A stretch of DNA of 12,721 nt from Pseudomonadota bacterium. GTDB lineage: Bacteria > Pseudomonadota > Gammaproteobacteria > Legionellales > Legionellaceae. Position numbers and translations under genes: made by a program. The stretch lies in contig JAKBCM010000025.1 in NCBI GenBank assembly GCA_021807845.1, forward strand, positions 1-12,721. The letters are read 5' to 3'. Positions within the stretch are counted from its first letter, which is position 1. Each line of letters opens with the position of its first letter. This document shows, one piece after another, positions 1 through 7,572 of the stretch. The notes under the pieces were generated by a model that saw nothing but the letters and a program-made list of their open reading frames with translations, ran no database searches and was not told the origin of the DNA.

Positions 1-104
1 GCTTGTTGTTTGATTGATTTATAAATTGTTAGCGACCTTTCCTTCAAGAAAGATCGACAAGCTCCTGCAACTGTATTGGGTGTTGAAGCGTCAGTTTGTT
101 TCAC
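1..104 (-). CDS. Possible 5' end of an unidentified gene running off the left edge
   Basis: On the minus strand a frame opens with GTG at 104 and stays open for 34 codons to the window edge. An in-frame TAG at 111-113 lies just upstream, so the reading cannot start earlier. An AGG lies about five bases before the GTG and could be a weak ribosome-binding site. The visible peptide begins MKQTDASTPNTVAG and continues with a basic, helical-looking stretch. I do not recognise the family. An open run this short can arise by chance, so this is a tentative call that needs the neighbouring sequence. Confidence 0.3.
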   Translation of the reverse strand, partial: MKQTDASTPNTVAGACRSFLKERSLTIYKSIKQQ

Positions 105-143
105 AATAGCCTAAATATCCTTATTTCATAATAACTGCTTATC

Positions 144-235
144 CCCCCGTCATCCCGAACAGAGTGAGGGACCTCCCATCAAGTGGCACAGTGCCGAACC
201 TTGGAGATCCCTCACTCTGTTCGGGATGACGTGGG
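144..235. repeat. Long imperfect inverted repeat, probably a dispersed palindromic element
   Basis: Two 33-base arms (144-176 and 203-235) are reverse complements at 31 of 33 positions. The core is GTCATCCCGAACAGAGTGAG and its complement. The 26-base loop holds a second perfect hairpin, GGCAC-A-GTGCC (185-195). The element is much more GC-rich than its flanks. Nothing like a T-tract follows it on either strand, so it is not a standard terminator. GTCATCCCGA...GAGGGA palindromes recur as dispersed non-coding elements in several intracellular bacteria; that statement is from memory. No target-site duplication is obvious. Confidence 0.8.
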
Positions 236-334
236 AGTCGTTACATTTCGTATTTGATATGTAACTCTCTGATTCTATCACTTTCGATATGCTTTGAAAG
301 GATGTTGTGAGTAGGATCTGTTTACCCTGGTTTG

Positions 335-350
335 ATGAGTTTAAACTCAT
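335..350. promoter_or_regulatory. Perfect 16-bp palindrome, possible operator
   Basis: ATGAGTTTAAACTCAT is its own reverse complement over all 16 bases. It sits 40 bases upstream of the candidate -35 box of the following gene, where an activator or repressor dimer could bind. No regulator is identified, so operator function is inferred only from symmetry and position. Confidence 0.3.
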
Positions 351-389
351 GTGACTTTGAATCAGTGAGACCACCCAGCACTTCATCTT

Positions 390-419
390 TTGTTAATATT
401 TCATTGCTATATTTATAAA
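390..419 (+). promoter_or_regulatory. Candidate sigma70 promoter for the 509-aa membrane protein gene
   Basis: TTGTTA (390-395) and TATAAA (414-419) are separated by 18 bases, with four of six and five of six matches to consensus. Transcription would start near 426, leaving a leader of about 20 bases. TTAATATT (393-400) overlaps the -35 box and matches the core half-site of the PmrA element described in Legionella and Coxiella; the second half-site (403-411) is poor. Confidence 0.4.
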
Positions 420-446
420 TAAGCCCTATTCAGTTAGTGGTTCAAA

Positions 447-1976
447 ATGCCTGTAGAGAAGATACCCTCTGTGCATCGGATAGAAGAGAGCGATGAAAGC
501 CCTTCACACAGGATGCAAAGTCAAATGAGGATCTTGCCTAAACCTTTGCCTGAAAACATTGGTCTCTTAAGCCTTATACAAAAAATACCTTTATTGACTG
601 GCTTTCTCCGTAATGTGAATCATACTAGCCGGTCACTCTGTAACTTTATTCAGCAAGAAGCCCATCTCTCTGACTCTTTAAAACAGGTTGCATCAGGGTT
701 TCAAATCGCAAATGTGATCACCACAGGAATCGAATTTTTACGGATCCCAGCATTGTTTCTTATAGCAAGAATTGTAGGGGAAAAATTACCATTTACTCTA
801 TCAACTCAAGGTCGTTTGCTCTATTCTGCAGCCACTGTAGGGCTTGGCTGCATGATTCTAGCCATGCCAGCCCTTTTAGCTCCTTTAGCAGTCTCGATGG
901 CAAGCCTGGGACTGACCGCTGCTTTTTATATGATGGGCAAAGCGTTTTACGAACGCTATCAAGCACGCAAAGTCTTAAAAGAAGTGGAAGAACAGATTGT
1001 TTTAGAAACAAAAGAGCTCAATGAATACATCCGACAAACCATCGAATTAGAGCAGCGACTAAAAGAAGTGGTGTCATTGAAACAAAAAGAGATCTTACAG
1101 CTCCAATTAAGTGAGATATCTGATCAATTTAACGCTCTTTTTGCAATAAAGAACTCCAGATTGCAAGAATTATATGATAAAAAATATCGGAGCGAACAGA
1201 TATTAGAAAATCTGGGTACCCAAGCCATTATAGACAGAAGTGTAGCCATTGCCGTATCTACCCTCATGGTGATTGGGTTAACCATTGGTTTTTTCTTTCC
1301 GCCAATAGGAGTCATTATCGTTGGCGTAAGTGGCATGCTTGCCGGCCTTTATCTTCTGGTTCGAATCACACCCATTATCGCAGGGTGGGTCAACCAATTA
1401 TTGGGTCATCCCCCCACAATTGACTCACTTGATACCCCAAATAAAACGGTAGCACCTGTGTTACATCCCAACGTATCAAATACGCTCTCTGTACCTGAGC
1501 CTTCAATTTCACCCAATCATGGATCAACGACGAAAACTATTGTCATGCTCCATAAAGAAGATGCTGTACAGGTTTTACAACGACAAAAGGATCACATTCA
1601 ATCCATGGATATCACACAAACCATCTTATCCAACCTTGTAAAAAAACAAGAGTTAGCAGGTTTATTGACTTTTTTCATTACCCTGTCATCAGCTTTGAAT
1701 AGCCATACTGCTGAACAACACGCCCAACTGCTTAATCATTTTTTTTATAGCATAGAAGACCCAAAACGCGTTGGAGAATTGCTGAAGCAAGCTTTTTCTA
1801 AAGTATGTGAGGGAGAAATCAAACTGTCTAATCAAGATAGACAAAAACTCCTTTCATGCCAGCCTTTGATGAATTTTTTATTAGAATGCAACATTGATCC
1901 CCAACTGCTGCATGATAAATCTCTCCCTACAACAAACATAACCCATACCATCCCTCCTCCTGGAAAAAGCCTTTGA
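447..1976 (+). CDS. Unrecognised membrane protein with two hydrophobic hairpins and a central coiled coil
   Basis: The family of this 509-aa protein is not recognised. It has a polar N-terminus (1-35), a partly hydrophobic segment (84-111), a first hydrophobic hairpin (about 124-164), a long charged helix rich in Glu, Lys, Leu and Gln likely to form a coiled coil (about 168-256), and a second hairpin (about 264-308, with GFFFPPIGVIIVG at the turn). A Pro/Ser/Thr-rich linker (about 320-362) and a helical C-terminal domain (about 365-490) follow, then a Thr/Pro-rich tail ending PPPGKSL. There is no cleavable signal peptide. Both ends of the coiled coil are bounded by membrane hairpins, so it probably forms one soluble loop. 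This architecture resembles many orphan Dot/Icm effectors, but nothing here proves secretion, and no E-block is evident at the C-terminus. The ATG at 447 has only a weak TAGTGG upstream; no better start is seen. Confidence 0.85.
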   Translation: MPVEKIPSVHRIEESDESPSHRMQSQMRILPKPLPENIGLLSLIQKIPLLTGFLRNVNHTSRSLCNFIQQEAHLSDSLKQVASGFQIANVITTGIEFLRIPALFLIARIVGEKLPFTLSTQGRLLYSAATVGLGCMILAMPALLAPLAVSMASLGLTAAFYMMGKAFYERYQARKVLKEVEEQIVLETKELNEYIRQTIELEQRLKEVVSLKQKEILQLQLSEISDQFNALFAIKNSRLQELYDKKYRSEQILENLGTQAIIDRSVAIAVSTLMVIGLTIGFFFPPIGVIIVGVSGMLAGLYLLVRITPIIAGWVNQLLGHPPTIDSLDTPNKTVAPVLHPNVSNTLSVPEPSISPNHGSTTKTIVMLHKEDAVQVLQRQKDHIQSMDITQTILSNLVKKQELAGLLTFFITLSSALNSHTAEQHAQLLNHFFYSIEDPKRVGELLKQAFSKVCEGEIKLSNQDRQKLLSCQPLMNFLLECNIDPQLLHDKSLPTTNITHTIPPPGKSL

Positions 1977-2117
1977 CTCTTAAGCGGATTGATATACCCA
2001 ACATTTGAAATACGACAATAAATCGACATCCTCTCATCCATGTATCATTTTATAGAATTTGCTGTTCCTTTCTCAAGAAATCTGATACTTTCTATGAGTT
2101 GAATTTAGGGAATTGCG

Positions 2118-2145
2118 CTGACTAAGCACATGATATTGTTATAAA
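2118..2145 (+). promoter_or_regulatory. Candidate sigma70 promoter for the PA3496-like small gene
   Basis: CTGACT (2118-2123, four of six to TTGACA) and TATAAA (2140-2145, five of six to TATAAT) are separated by 16 bases. A start near 2152 would give a leader of about 43 bases with a T-rich run before the ribosome-binding site. Nothing else is apparent in the gap 1977-2194, and no hairpin terminator was found for the upstream gene. Confidence 0.35.
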
Positions 2146-2182
2146 AAATAACTTATTTGTTTTTTTATTAACTCATGTGACC

Positions 2183-2188
2183 AGGAGA
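2183..2188 (+). promoter_or_regulatory. Ribosome-binding site that fixes the PA3496-like start
   Basis: AGGAGA lies six bases upstream of ATG 2195. It falls inside the longer GTG-initiated frame, which argues against that earlier start. Confidence 0.7.
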
Positions 2189-2194
2189 ACAGAC

Positions 2195-2359
2195 ATGACA
2201 GTAGAGCCATTTGACCAAGAAGAAACAGAGATTGTAGACTCTTTCGACACTGAAGAGCATGAAAACAAACCCAACTTAACAACAAAACTAGAAAGGCGGC
2301 GTCGAATTGAAGAGTTAAATGAAGAGAGACGCATGCGTGAAGAGTTAAGTGAATTTTAA
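2195..2359 (+). CDS. Small acidic/basic protein resembling the PA3496 family
   Basis: A 54-aa protein with an acidic first half (about residues 1-25, many Glu and Asp) and a strongly basic, helical second half with the run LERRRRIEELNEERRMREEL. This pattern fits the small gammaproteobacterial PA3496 family, annotated as putative envelope-integrity proteins; the match is from memory. No signal peptide or membrane segment is visible. The frame can be extended to a GTG at 2177, but AGGAGA at 2183-2188 sits six bases before the ATG at 2195 and decides the start. It converges with rsmJ, leaving 21 bases between stop codons and no hairpin terminator. Molecular function is unknown. Confidence 0.75.
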   Translation: MTVEPFDQEETEIVDSFDTEEHENKPNLTTKLERRRRIEELNEERRMREELSEF

Positions 2360-2380
2360 CGACACTTCGCACAGTTCAGA

Positions 2381-3106
2381 TTATCTTAAGCCCCTATAAA
2401 TATCAAAACGTACTGTTTTGCCATTCACACATCCGTCTGGCTCTATTAAGGGAGGGAGGCGTTGTGGCCATTTCATCACCACCCGATGTTTACATCTTTG
2501 GACAGCCAGTTGTAAGAGCGCCAAAACATCCCCATCGGATCCAATGAGCTGTTGAAGTGCCTGCATGTCTTTTTTCACCAATGCTGATTTTTGTCGCTGT
2601 GGATGCATGGGATCGATATAGATCACGTCAGGATAATCAGGGCTTTTAAGGGTTTGTAAATATTGTTTGGCATCTATCATCAATAAAGAGAGCTTATCTT
2701 TCAAAAAGGAATCATCAAGGATTCTATTCAAACCATCTGTCAATAATGCCGCCATCAAAGGCTGCCTCTCCAACATCAAAACATGAGCCCCATAGCTCGC
2801 CAATAGGGCTGCATCTCTTCCCCAGCCTGCCGTAGCATCAATGATATGCATCCCTTTGTCTGGCTTACAAGCACGCACCAGCCCTTGTTTTTTACCCGCA
2901 TTGTGGCGCTTTTGCCAAACTTTGTGGCTAAAATCCACGAATAGTGGCGAAAATTGATCGATTAGCAATACTAATTTATCTTCTGTATAAGATAAACGAG
3001 GCAAGACTTGAGAATCTACAGTTACGTTTAATGCTGATGCTAACGCATAAGCTTCTGGTAGCCTCGAATCATGCTCACAACCCACGGATTGTATTTGGCT
3101 TTTCAT
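2381..3106 (-). CDS. rsmJ: 16S rRNA (guanine1516-N2)-methyltransferase RsmJ
   Basis: RsmJ uses S-adenosylmethionine to methylate N2 of G1516 in 16S rRNA of the small subunit. The 241-aa product carries the family's Rossmann motifs: DATAGWGRDA (90-99) for the SAM loop, MLERQP (111-116) as the acidic end of strand two, IDPMHPQR (164-171) as the catalytic motif of N2-guanine methyltransferases, and KSALVKKDM (173-181), highly typical of RsmJ. Length is close to the E. coli protein (about 250 aa) and the N-terminal substrate-binding part (1-85) is present. Its ATG overlaps the gmhB stop in an ATGA and has no clear Shine-Dalgarno sequence, so translation is probably coupled to gmhB. It is the last gene of the glyQ-glyS-gmhB-rsmJ operon. 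Confidence 0.93.
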   Translation of the reverse strand: MKSQIQSVGCEHDSRLPEAYALASALNVTVDSQVLPRLSYTEDKLVLLIDQFSPLFVDFSHKVWQKRHNAGKKQGLVRACKPDKGMHIIDATAGWGRDAALLASYGAHVLMLERQPLMAALLTDGLNRILDDSFLKDKLSLLMIDAKQYLQTLKSPDYPDVIYIDPMHPQRQKSALVKKDMQALQQLIGSDGDVLALLQLAVQRCKHRVVMKWPQRLPPLIEPDGCVNGKTVRFDIYRGLR

Positions 3107-3639
3107 CGGTTAACAATCGTGTGAACGCACTGCTTCAGTGACGAAAAAATAGGAACGTGAGGAAATGCCGTCAATCCAACTCTATCTGTCATGGGTGACA
3201 ACACCATCATCGGGAGAGCGCCTGCTGATTCTGCGGCTTGAATATCAGATACCCTATCCCCTATAAAAGGTACATTGGCCAAGGAACAAGAAAAATGTCG
3301 TGCAATATCAAATAACATGCCAGGCTTAGGTTTACGACAATCACAACCTTCATCAGGTAAATGTGGACAATAAACAATATAATCGATATGACCACCACAT
3401 GCTGCAATACTTGACATCATTTTTTCATGAATGGCTTTAAGCTGATGCTCATCATAATAACCACGCGAAATGCCGGACTGGTTTGTGGCTACTGCAACCC
3501 AATACCCAGCCTTTGTCAATGAGGCAATCGCCTCACAACTATCTGGAAGTAAAATGAATTCATCCGGAGATTTGATATAATGAAGTGAATCCTGATTAAT
3601 CACTCCATCTCTATCTATGATAATGAGTTTATGATTCAT
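3103..3639 (-). CDS. gmhB: D-glycero-D-manno-heptose 1,7-bisphosphate 7-phosphatase GmhB
   Basis: GmhB removes the C7 phosphate from heptose 1,7-bisphosphate in the cytoplasm, a step in making ADP-heptose for the LPS inner core. The 178-aa protein is a complete HAD phosphatase. DRDG (9-12) gives the nucleophile Asp9 and acid/base Asp11, TNQSG (52-56) is motif II, RKPKPG (102-107) supplies the motif III Lys, and GDRVSD (127-132) binds Mg2+. The structural zinc site is visible as C91, H93, C99 and C101, with a shorter connecting loop than in E. coli. Start and stop both overlap neighbours by four bases (ATGA with glyS and with rsmJ). A related histidinol-phosphatase role is possible in this HAD subgroup, but the zinc motif and length favour GmhB. 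Confidence 0.92.
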   Translation of the reverse strand: MNHKLIIIDRDGVINQDSLHYIKSPDEFILLPDSCEAIASLTKAGYWVAVATNQSGISRGYYDEHQLKAIHEKMMSSIAACGGHIDYIVYCPHLPDEGCDCRKPKPGMLFDIARHFSCSLANVPFIGDRVSDIQAAESAGALPMMVLSPMTDRVGLTAFPHVPIFSSLKQCVHTIVNR

Positions 3640-5702
3640 AACAAAGAAATATCAGCCACTCCTTTCAAAAGATGTTGCATGCGAATCAACAATTGGAGAC
3701 GATTGGCCTTTTGTCGATGATCATCGACCATCACCAAGACCTGTTCAAAAAAAGCGTCAACAACCTCTCGTAGACCCGACAGTTCTTGCAAAATATTGCT
3801 ATATTCACCAGCAGTATACAGAGGAGCCACAGTCTGTTCTACCCTTTTTATTTGTGAAAATAGTGCTTTTTCAGCAGACTCTTTTAACAATGCTTCATCA
3901 ACAGTATCATCATTTGAGTCAATATTTACCTGTTGTAATATATTATTGACTCGTTTACAAGCAGCAGACAGACTCACAGCAGCAGGCATACTCACAAACG
4001 TTTGTAACGCTTTGACTCGTTTGTCTAAATCAAATAACCAATCCTCTTGGCAAGCACGAACAGATAACACAAACTCTTCTTTCAACCCTTGATTCAGGTA
4101 AAACGATTGTAGCCTATCTAAAATAAATTGCTTAACTTCAGCCATCACCATCTGATTGGGTTTAATCCGACCATCATAGCCATGTAACGCATAAGTAATC
4201 AATGTGGATAGATTCAGAGGAGCTTTTATTGACAACAGCAATCTTGCAACTGCTAGGGCATGCCTGCGCAATTTATAAGGATCTTTGTCGCCTGTTGGTT
4301 TTTGACCAATTGCGAATAACCCAACTAAGGTATCAAGCCTATCAACCAGTGATAAGGCTCGCCCTAAATCAGTCTTGGGTAGAGAATCTTCTGCGAAACG
4401 TGGCTTATATTGTTCATCCATCGCCAAAGCAACGGATTCATCTTCCCCATCATGCCGCGCATAGTAACATCCCATTAGTCCTTCAAGCTCTGGAAACTCT
4501 CCCACCATTCCAGTCATGAGATCGCATTTAGACAACATAACTGCACGCATTGCATGCTCACGATTTAATTGTAAAGGTTCAATAAAACAATCCATCAGAG
4601 CTTTCATTCGATACACTTTGTCTTGTAAACTTCCCAATTTTTCCTGATAAACAACACTTGCAGTAAAAGACAAATACTCGCTAAGCTTTTGTCGCTGATC
4701 TTGACGATAGAAAAACGCCGCATCACTCAAGCGAGCACGCATCACTCGTTCATTGCCGTTGATCACTTGTTGCTGGTTCTTACTCACGATATTAGCCACG
4801 GTAATAAAATAGGGGACCAGTTGCCCTTGTCTATCACATAATGCAAAACATTTTTGGTGAGATTGCATCGAGGCAATCAACACTTCAGGAGGAATATTGA
4901 GAAACTCTTTATCAAACTGCGCAAGCAGCGCCTCTGGCCACTCAACAATTGAGGTCACCACGTCTAAAAGTTCATCAGGCATGACCACTTCATACTGATG
5001 CGCTTTTGCCAATTGTTGCACTTGTTGAGCTATCAACTGACGTCTTATCGTAAAATTCGCTATCACAAAAGCATCTTTCAATGCTGTTTCATACGACTGA
5101 GGTGTTGGAATATTCACAGCTTGTGGATGATGAAATCGATGACCATAACTTTGTCTACCTGTTTTCACTCCTAAAATATCGGCGGAAATGATTTCTGTGC
5201 CAAACAAAAGAAGGGCCCAATGAATAGGACGTGCAAATGATTCATCCCCTTGCCCCCAACGCATCAACTTTGGAATAGGAAGTGCCTTTAAGGCATCATC
5301 TATCATATTGGGTAATAAATCTTCGGTAGGTACTCCCGGAACAACCGCCTCATAATGCCACCACTCCCCTTTATCTGTCTTCACGATGGAAAGCTCACTC
5401 ACTGCAACACCACAGGATTTTGCAAACCCAAGTAAGGCAGGCCCTGGCTTTCCTTCTTGATCCGTAGAAGATAAGACAGAAGGACCACGACGCGAAATCG
5501 TCTTATCGGGTTGTAATACGTCCATATCATGGATAAGGACTGCCAAGCGTCTGGGGGTGGCAAAGCTTTCTACTTTTTTATGATTGATTTTTTCTTTCAA
5601 GAGCGCTGTTGTCAAATAACTTGCCAAAGCCTTTGCCAATACACTCACCAGAGCGGTTGGTAATTCTTCAACACCTAATTCAAATAGAAAATCACGATGC
5701 AT
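3636..5702 (-). CDS. glyS: Glycyl-tRNA synthetase beta subunit
   Basis: GlyS is the tRNA-recognising subunit of the alpha2beta2 bacterial glycyl-tRNA synthetase, partner of GlyQ. The 688-aa product matches the usual length (E. coli 689). It begins with the typical [15 protein letters not shown], followed by [10 protein letters not shown] (47-56), the [10 protein letters not shown] region (411-420), [12 protein letters not shown] (452-463) with [13 protein letters not shown] (471-483), and a C-terminal DALR-type anticodon-binding domain (about 575-685, including ACKRVNNIL and [15 protein letters not shown]). The frame extends upstream to 5765, but the ATG at 5702 is the real start: it gives the family N-terminus and has AAGGAGAA (5708-5715) five bases before it. 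It overlaps the glyQ 3' end by 11 bases and the gmhB start by four. Confidence 0.96.
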   Translation of the reverse strand: MHRDFLFELGVEELPTALVSVLAKALASYLTTALLKEKINHKKVESFATPRRLAVLIHDMDVLQPDKTISRRGPSVLSSTDQEGKPGPALLGFAKSCGVAVSELSIVKTDKGEWWHYEAVVPGVPTEDLLPNMIDDALKALPIPKLMRWGQGDESFARPIHWALLLFGTEIISADILGVKTGRQSYGHRFHHPQAVNIPTPQSYETALKDAFVIANFTIRRQLIAQQVQQLAKAHQYEVVMPDELLDVVTSIVEWPEALLAQFDKEFLNIPPEVLIASMQSHQKCFALCDRQGQLVPYFITVANIVSKNQQQVINGNERVMRARLSDAAFFYRQDQRQKLSEYLSFTASVVYQEKLGSLQDKVYRMKALMDCFIEPLQLNREHAMRAVMLSKCDLMTGMVGEFPELEGLMGCYYARHDGEDESVALAMDEQYKPRFAEDSLPKTDLGRALSLVDRLDTLVGLFAIGQKPTGDKDPYKLRRHALAVARLLLSIKAPLNLSTLITYALHGYDGRIKPNQMVMAEVKQFILDRLQSFYLNQGLKEEFVLSVRACQEDWLFDLDKRVKALQTFVSMPAAVSLSAACKRVNNILQQVNIDSNDDTVDEALLKESAEKALFSQIKRVEQTVAPLYTAGEYSNILQELSGLREVVDAFFEQVLVMVDDHRQKANRLQLLIRMQHLLKGVADISLL

Positions 5703-6600
5703 GATTGTTCTCCTTACAGAGGGGAAAACCCAATGCTTCGCGTGCTTGATAATAAGACTCAGCAATTTGCCTTGAAAGTTGTCTCACTCTTAAGATATAT
5801 CGTTGTCGCTCTGTGACTGATATTGCATGACGCGCATCTAATAAATTAAAAGTATGTGACGCTTTGATAACCATTTCATAAGCAGGTAAAGGTAATTGTA
5901 ATTCAACCAACTGTTTTGCTTGGGTTTCATAATGGTCAAATTGCTTAAATAGAAAATCAACATCTGCGTGCTCAAAATTATAAGTAGAGAGCTCAACTTC
6001 GTTTTGGTGAAACACATCACCATAAGTGACTACCCCAGAGAGGGTGTTACTCCATGGCATATCGAACATATTGTCAAATCCCAAAATAAACATGGCAAGA
6101 CGCTCAAGACCATAGGTCAATTCTCCAGTAACAGGTTTGCAAGGCATGCCTCCAACCTGCTGAAAATAGGTGAATTGTGAAATTTCCATCCCATTTTGCC
6201 AAACTTCCCAACCCAATCCCCAAGCACCTAAAGTAGGTGATTCCCAATTATCTTCTACAAAGCGAATATCATCGGCCAATGGGTCAACGCCCAAAGCACG
6301 CAATGAATCAAGATAACTTTCTTGAATATCCAAAGGAGAAGGCTTCAGTACCACTTGGAATTGATAATAATGTTGACCTCGGTTGGGATTATCACCATAA
6401 CGTCCATCGGTGGGACGCCTGGTTGGTTGAACATACGCCGCAGACCAAGGCTCAGGGCCTACTGCCCGCAAAAAAGTAGCTGGGTGAAAAGTCCCTGCAC
6501 CTACCTCCATATCAAGTGGCTGCAACACCACACATCCCAGATTTGCCCAAAATTGCTGTAGGGTTAAAATGATATCCTGGAAAGTACTTGGTTTCTTCAT
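5692..6600 (-). CDS. glyQ: Glycyl-tRNA synthetase alpha subunit
   Basis: GlyQ is the class II catalytic subunit that activates glycine with ATP; with GlyS it charges tRNA-Gly in the cytoplasm. The 302-aa protein has nearly the E. coli length (303) and the family signatures: [12 protein letters not shown] (7-18), [12 protein letters not shown] (34-45), [20 protein letters not shown] (51-70) around class II motif 2, and [20 protein letters not shown] (69-88). It is the first gene of a four-gene minus-strand operon. The 165-bp leader before it (6601-6765) shows no strong promoter, and the ribosome-binding site is weak (GAG about eight bases before the ATG). The separate alpha and beta genes are the usual proteobacterial arrangement. 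Confidence 0.97.
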   Translation of the reverse strand: MKKPSTFQDIILTLQQFWANLGCVVLQPLDMEVGAGTFHPATFLRAVGPEPWSAAYVQPTRRPTDGRYGDNPNRGQHYYQFQVVLKPSPLDIQESYLDSLRALGVDPLADDIRFVEDNWESPTLGAWGLGWEVWQNGMEISQFTYFQQVGGMPCKPVTGELTYGLERLAMFILGFDNMFDMPWSNTLSGVVTYGDVFHQNEVELSTYNFEHADVDFLFKQFDHYETQAKQLVELQLPLPAYEMVIKASHTFNLLDARHAISVTERQRYILRVRQLSRQIAESYYQAREALGFPLCKENNHAS

Positions 6601-6765
6601 GTGGATCTCAACATTTGGAACTAAGGCATGCTGACATTTGCTCTAAAACCCCTTCTGCTGCTTGTTTAGAGAAACCTTGTACCCGTAGACAAATGTCGGG
6701 GGACAAGGGCTCTCTGGGAGAAGGATAGTTCCCATTTGCCAACACACCCTATCACATCTTTTGAA
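6601..6765 (-). other. glyQ leader / dsbA2 trailer with repeated CATTTG/CAAATG segments
   Basis: On the plus strand CATTTG occurs at 6612-6617, 6635-6640 and 6733-6738, and its complement CAAATG at 6690-6695. The single CAAATG can pair with any of the three, the best being GACATTTG (6633-6640) with CAAATGTC (6690-6697). Mutually exclusive hairpins are therefore possible in glyQ mRNA, but the loops are long. No terminator for the upstream dsbA2 gene and no convincing promoter were found. Confidence 0.25.
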
Positions 6766-7539
6766 TTATTGACCAGAAGCCTTCTTGATCAAATCTTGCA
6801 ATACTTCTTCACTGGCAGCACCAGGAATGAAGGCAGGCTCCACTTTGTTGCTAAACTGGCCAGCTGGAGTAGCTGCTATCACGAAGGCTGGGGTCCCCAT
6901 CAAGTGCATTTTTTCAGCAAGTTTACGATTGGCTTCTAACTGATCAGTCACTTCTTTACTGTCCATGTCTTTTTGCAATTTGGTTACATTTAATCCAATA
7001 GATTTTGCAGTGTCCATGACTATTTTATCATCTAAATGCTTTTCAATATTAATCAATGCATCGTGCATTTGCTGATATTTACCCTGCATACCAGCTGCCA
7101 AAGCTGCTCGGGAAGCCACTTCAGAACTCTTCCCAAAGATTGGAAACTCTTTGTAAACCACTTTTAAGTTTTTGTCTTGCTTCAATAAAGCATTAATCAC
7201 TGGTGCCATTTTTTTGCAATGGATACATTGATAATCAAAGAACTCAACCATAGTCACATTGCCTTTTGGGTTTCCAACAACGGCGACTTTTCCACTGATA
7301 AGCTCGTTGATATTTTCAATGATGGCCCCTTTTGCTTGAGATTGCATATCTTGTTGTTGCTTTTGTTGCAACGCTTGGGACACTTCAACCAACACTTCAG
7401 GATTAGCAATCAAATAATCATGAACTATTTTTTCAATTTGTTTTTGCTGATCAGGCGATATCGTGTTATCTGCCATGACACTTGGCGATATCATCGCAGT
7501 TGCTAATGCACCCGCTACCAACAGACTTGTTACTTTCAC
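6766..7539 (-). CDS. dsbA2: Periplasmic DsbA-family thiol:disulfide oxidoreductase, Com1/DsbA2 type
   Basis: A 257-aa exported thioredoxin-fold protein. Residues 1-23 form a signal peptide (MKVTSLLVAGALATAM..., likely cleavage VMA|DN). Residues 28-75 are a helical, Gln-rich segment resembling the oligomerisation stalk of ScsC/DsbA2-type proteins. The catalytic domain follows, with FFDYQCIHCKK giving the active site C105-I-H-C108, and MGTPAF (214-219) giving the cis-Pro loop (P217). Such proteins form or rearrange disulfides in the periplasm; in Legionella DsbA2 is a bifunctional oxidase/isomerase needed for Dot/Icm function, and Coxiella Com1 is the related surface antigen. The start is GTG at 7539, supported by GAGGAG (7546-7551) six bases upstream. 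It lies between uvrD and glyQ on the same strand. The gene symbol is by analogy; family assignment is firm, detailed activity inferred. Confidence 0.88.
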   Translation of the reverse strand: MKVTSLLVAGALATAMISPSVMADNTISPDQQKQIEKIVHDYLIANPEVLVEVSQALQQKQQQDMQSQAKGAIIENINELISGKVAVVGNPKGNVTMVEFFDYQCIHCKKMAPVINALLKQDKNLKVVYKEFPIFGKSSEVASRAALAAGMQGKYQQMHDALINIEKHLDDKIVMDTAKSIGLNVTKLQKDMDSKEVTDQLEANRKLAEKMHLMGTPAFVIAATPAGQFSNKVEPAFIPGAASEEVLQDLIKKASGQ

Positions 7540-7545
7540 CTCATT

Positions 7546-7551
7546 CTCCTC
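7546..7551 (-). promoter_or_regulatory. Ribosome-binding site supporting the GTG start of dsbA2
   Basis: Read on the minus strand this is GAGGAG, six bases before GTG 7539. The only nearby ATG (inside GAATGAGGTG) is out of frame and stops after two codons. Confidence 0.7.
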
Positions 7552-7572
7552 AATTTAATTTTTAACCCATGA

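Larger units (their letters stand above)
105..446. other. Intergenic region with a palindromic element and a candidate promoter
   Basis: This 342-bp stretch holds no convincing gene. It contains a long imperfect inverted repeat (144-235), a perfect 16-bp palindrome (335-350) and a candidate sigma70 promoter (390-419) facing the 509-aa gene. A minus-strand frame across 150-386 is an artefact: its C-terminal part is simply a translation of one arm and the loop of the inverted repeat, and the rest resembles nothing I know. Confidence 0.7.

Noticed and set aside
144..235. Palindrome as a bidirectional rho-independent terminator
   Set aside because: Neither strand has a T-tract after the stem, and no gene clearly ends next to it.
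150..386. 78-codon minus-strand open frame
   Set aside because: Its C-terminal part is the translation of one arm and the loop of the inverted repeat and the rest lies in AT-rich non-coding DNA; no ribosome-binding site and no familiar protein.
3796..4519. Plus-strand open frames inside glyS (3796-4092 and 4202-4519)
   Set aside because: They lie antisense to a well-conserved gene and have no translation signals or recognisable products.
6643..6735. 30-codon minus-strand frame as a leader-peptide gene for glyQ
   Set aside because: No ribosome-binding site, no glycine-codon run and no adjacent terminator/antiterminator pair; kept only as part of a low-interest leader observation.
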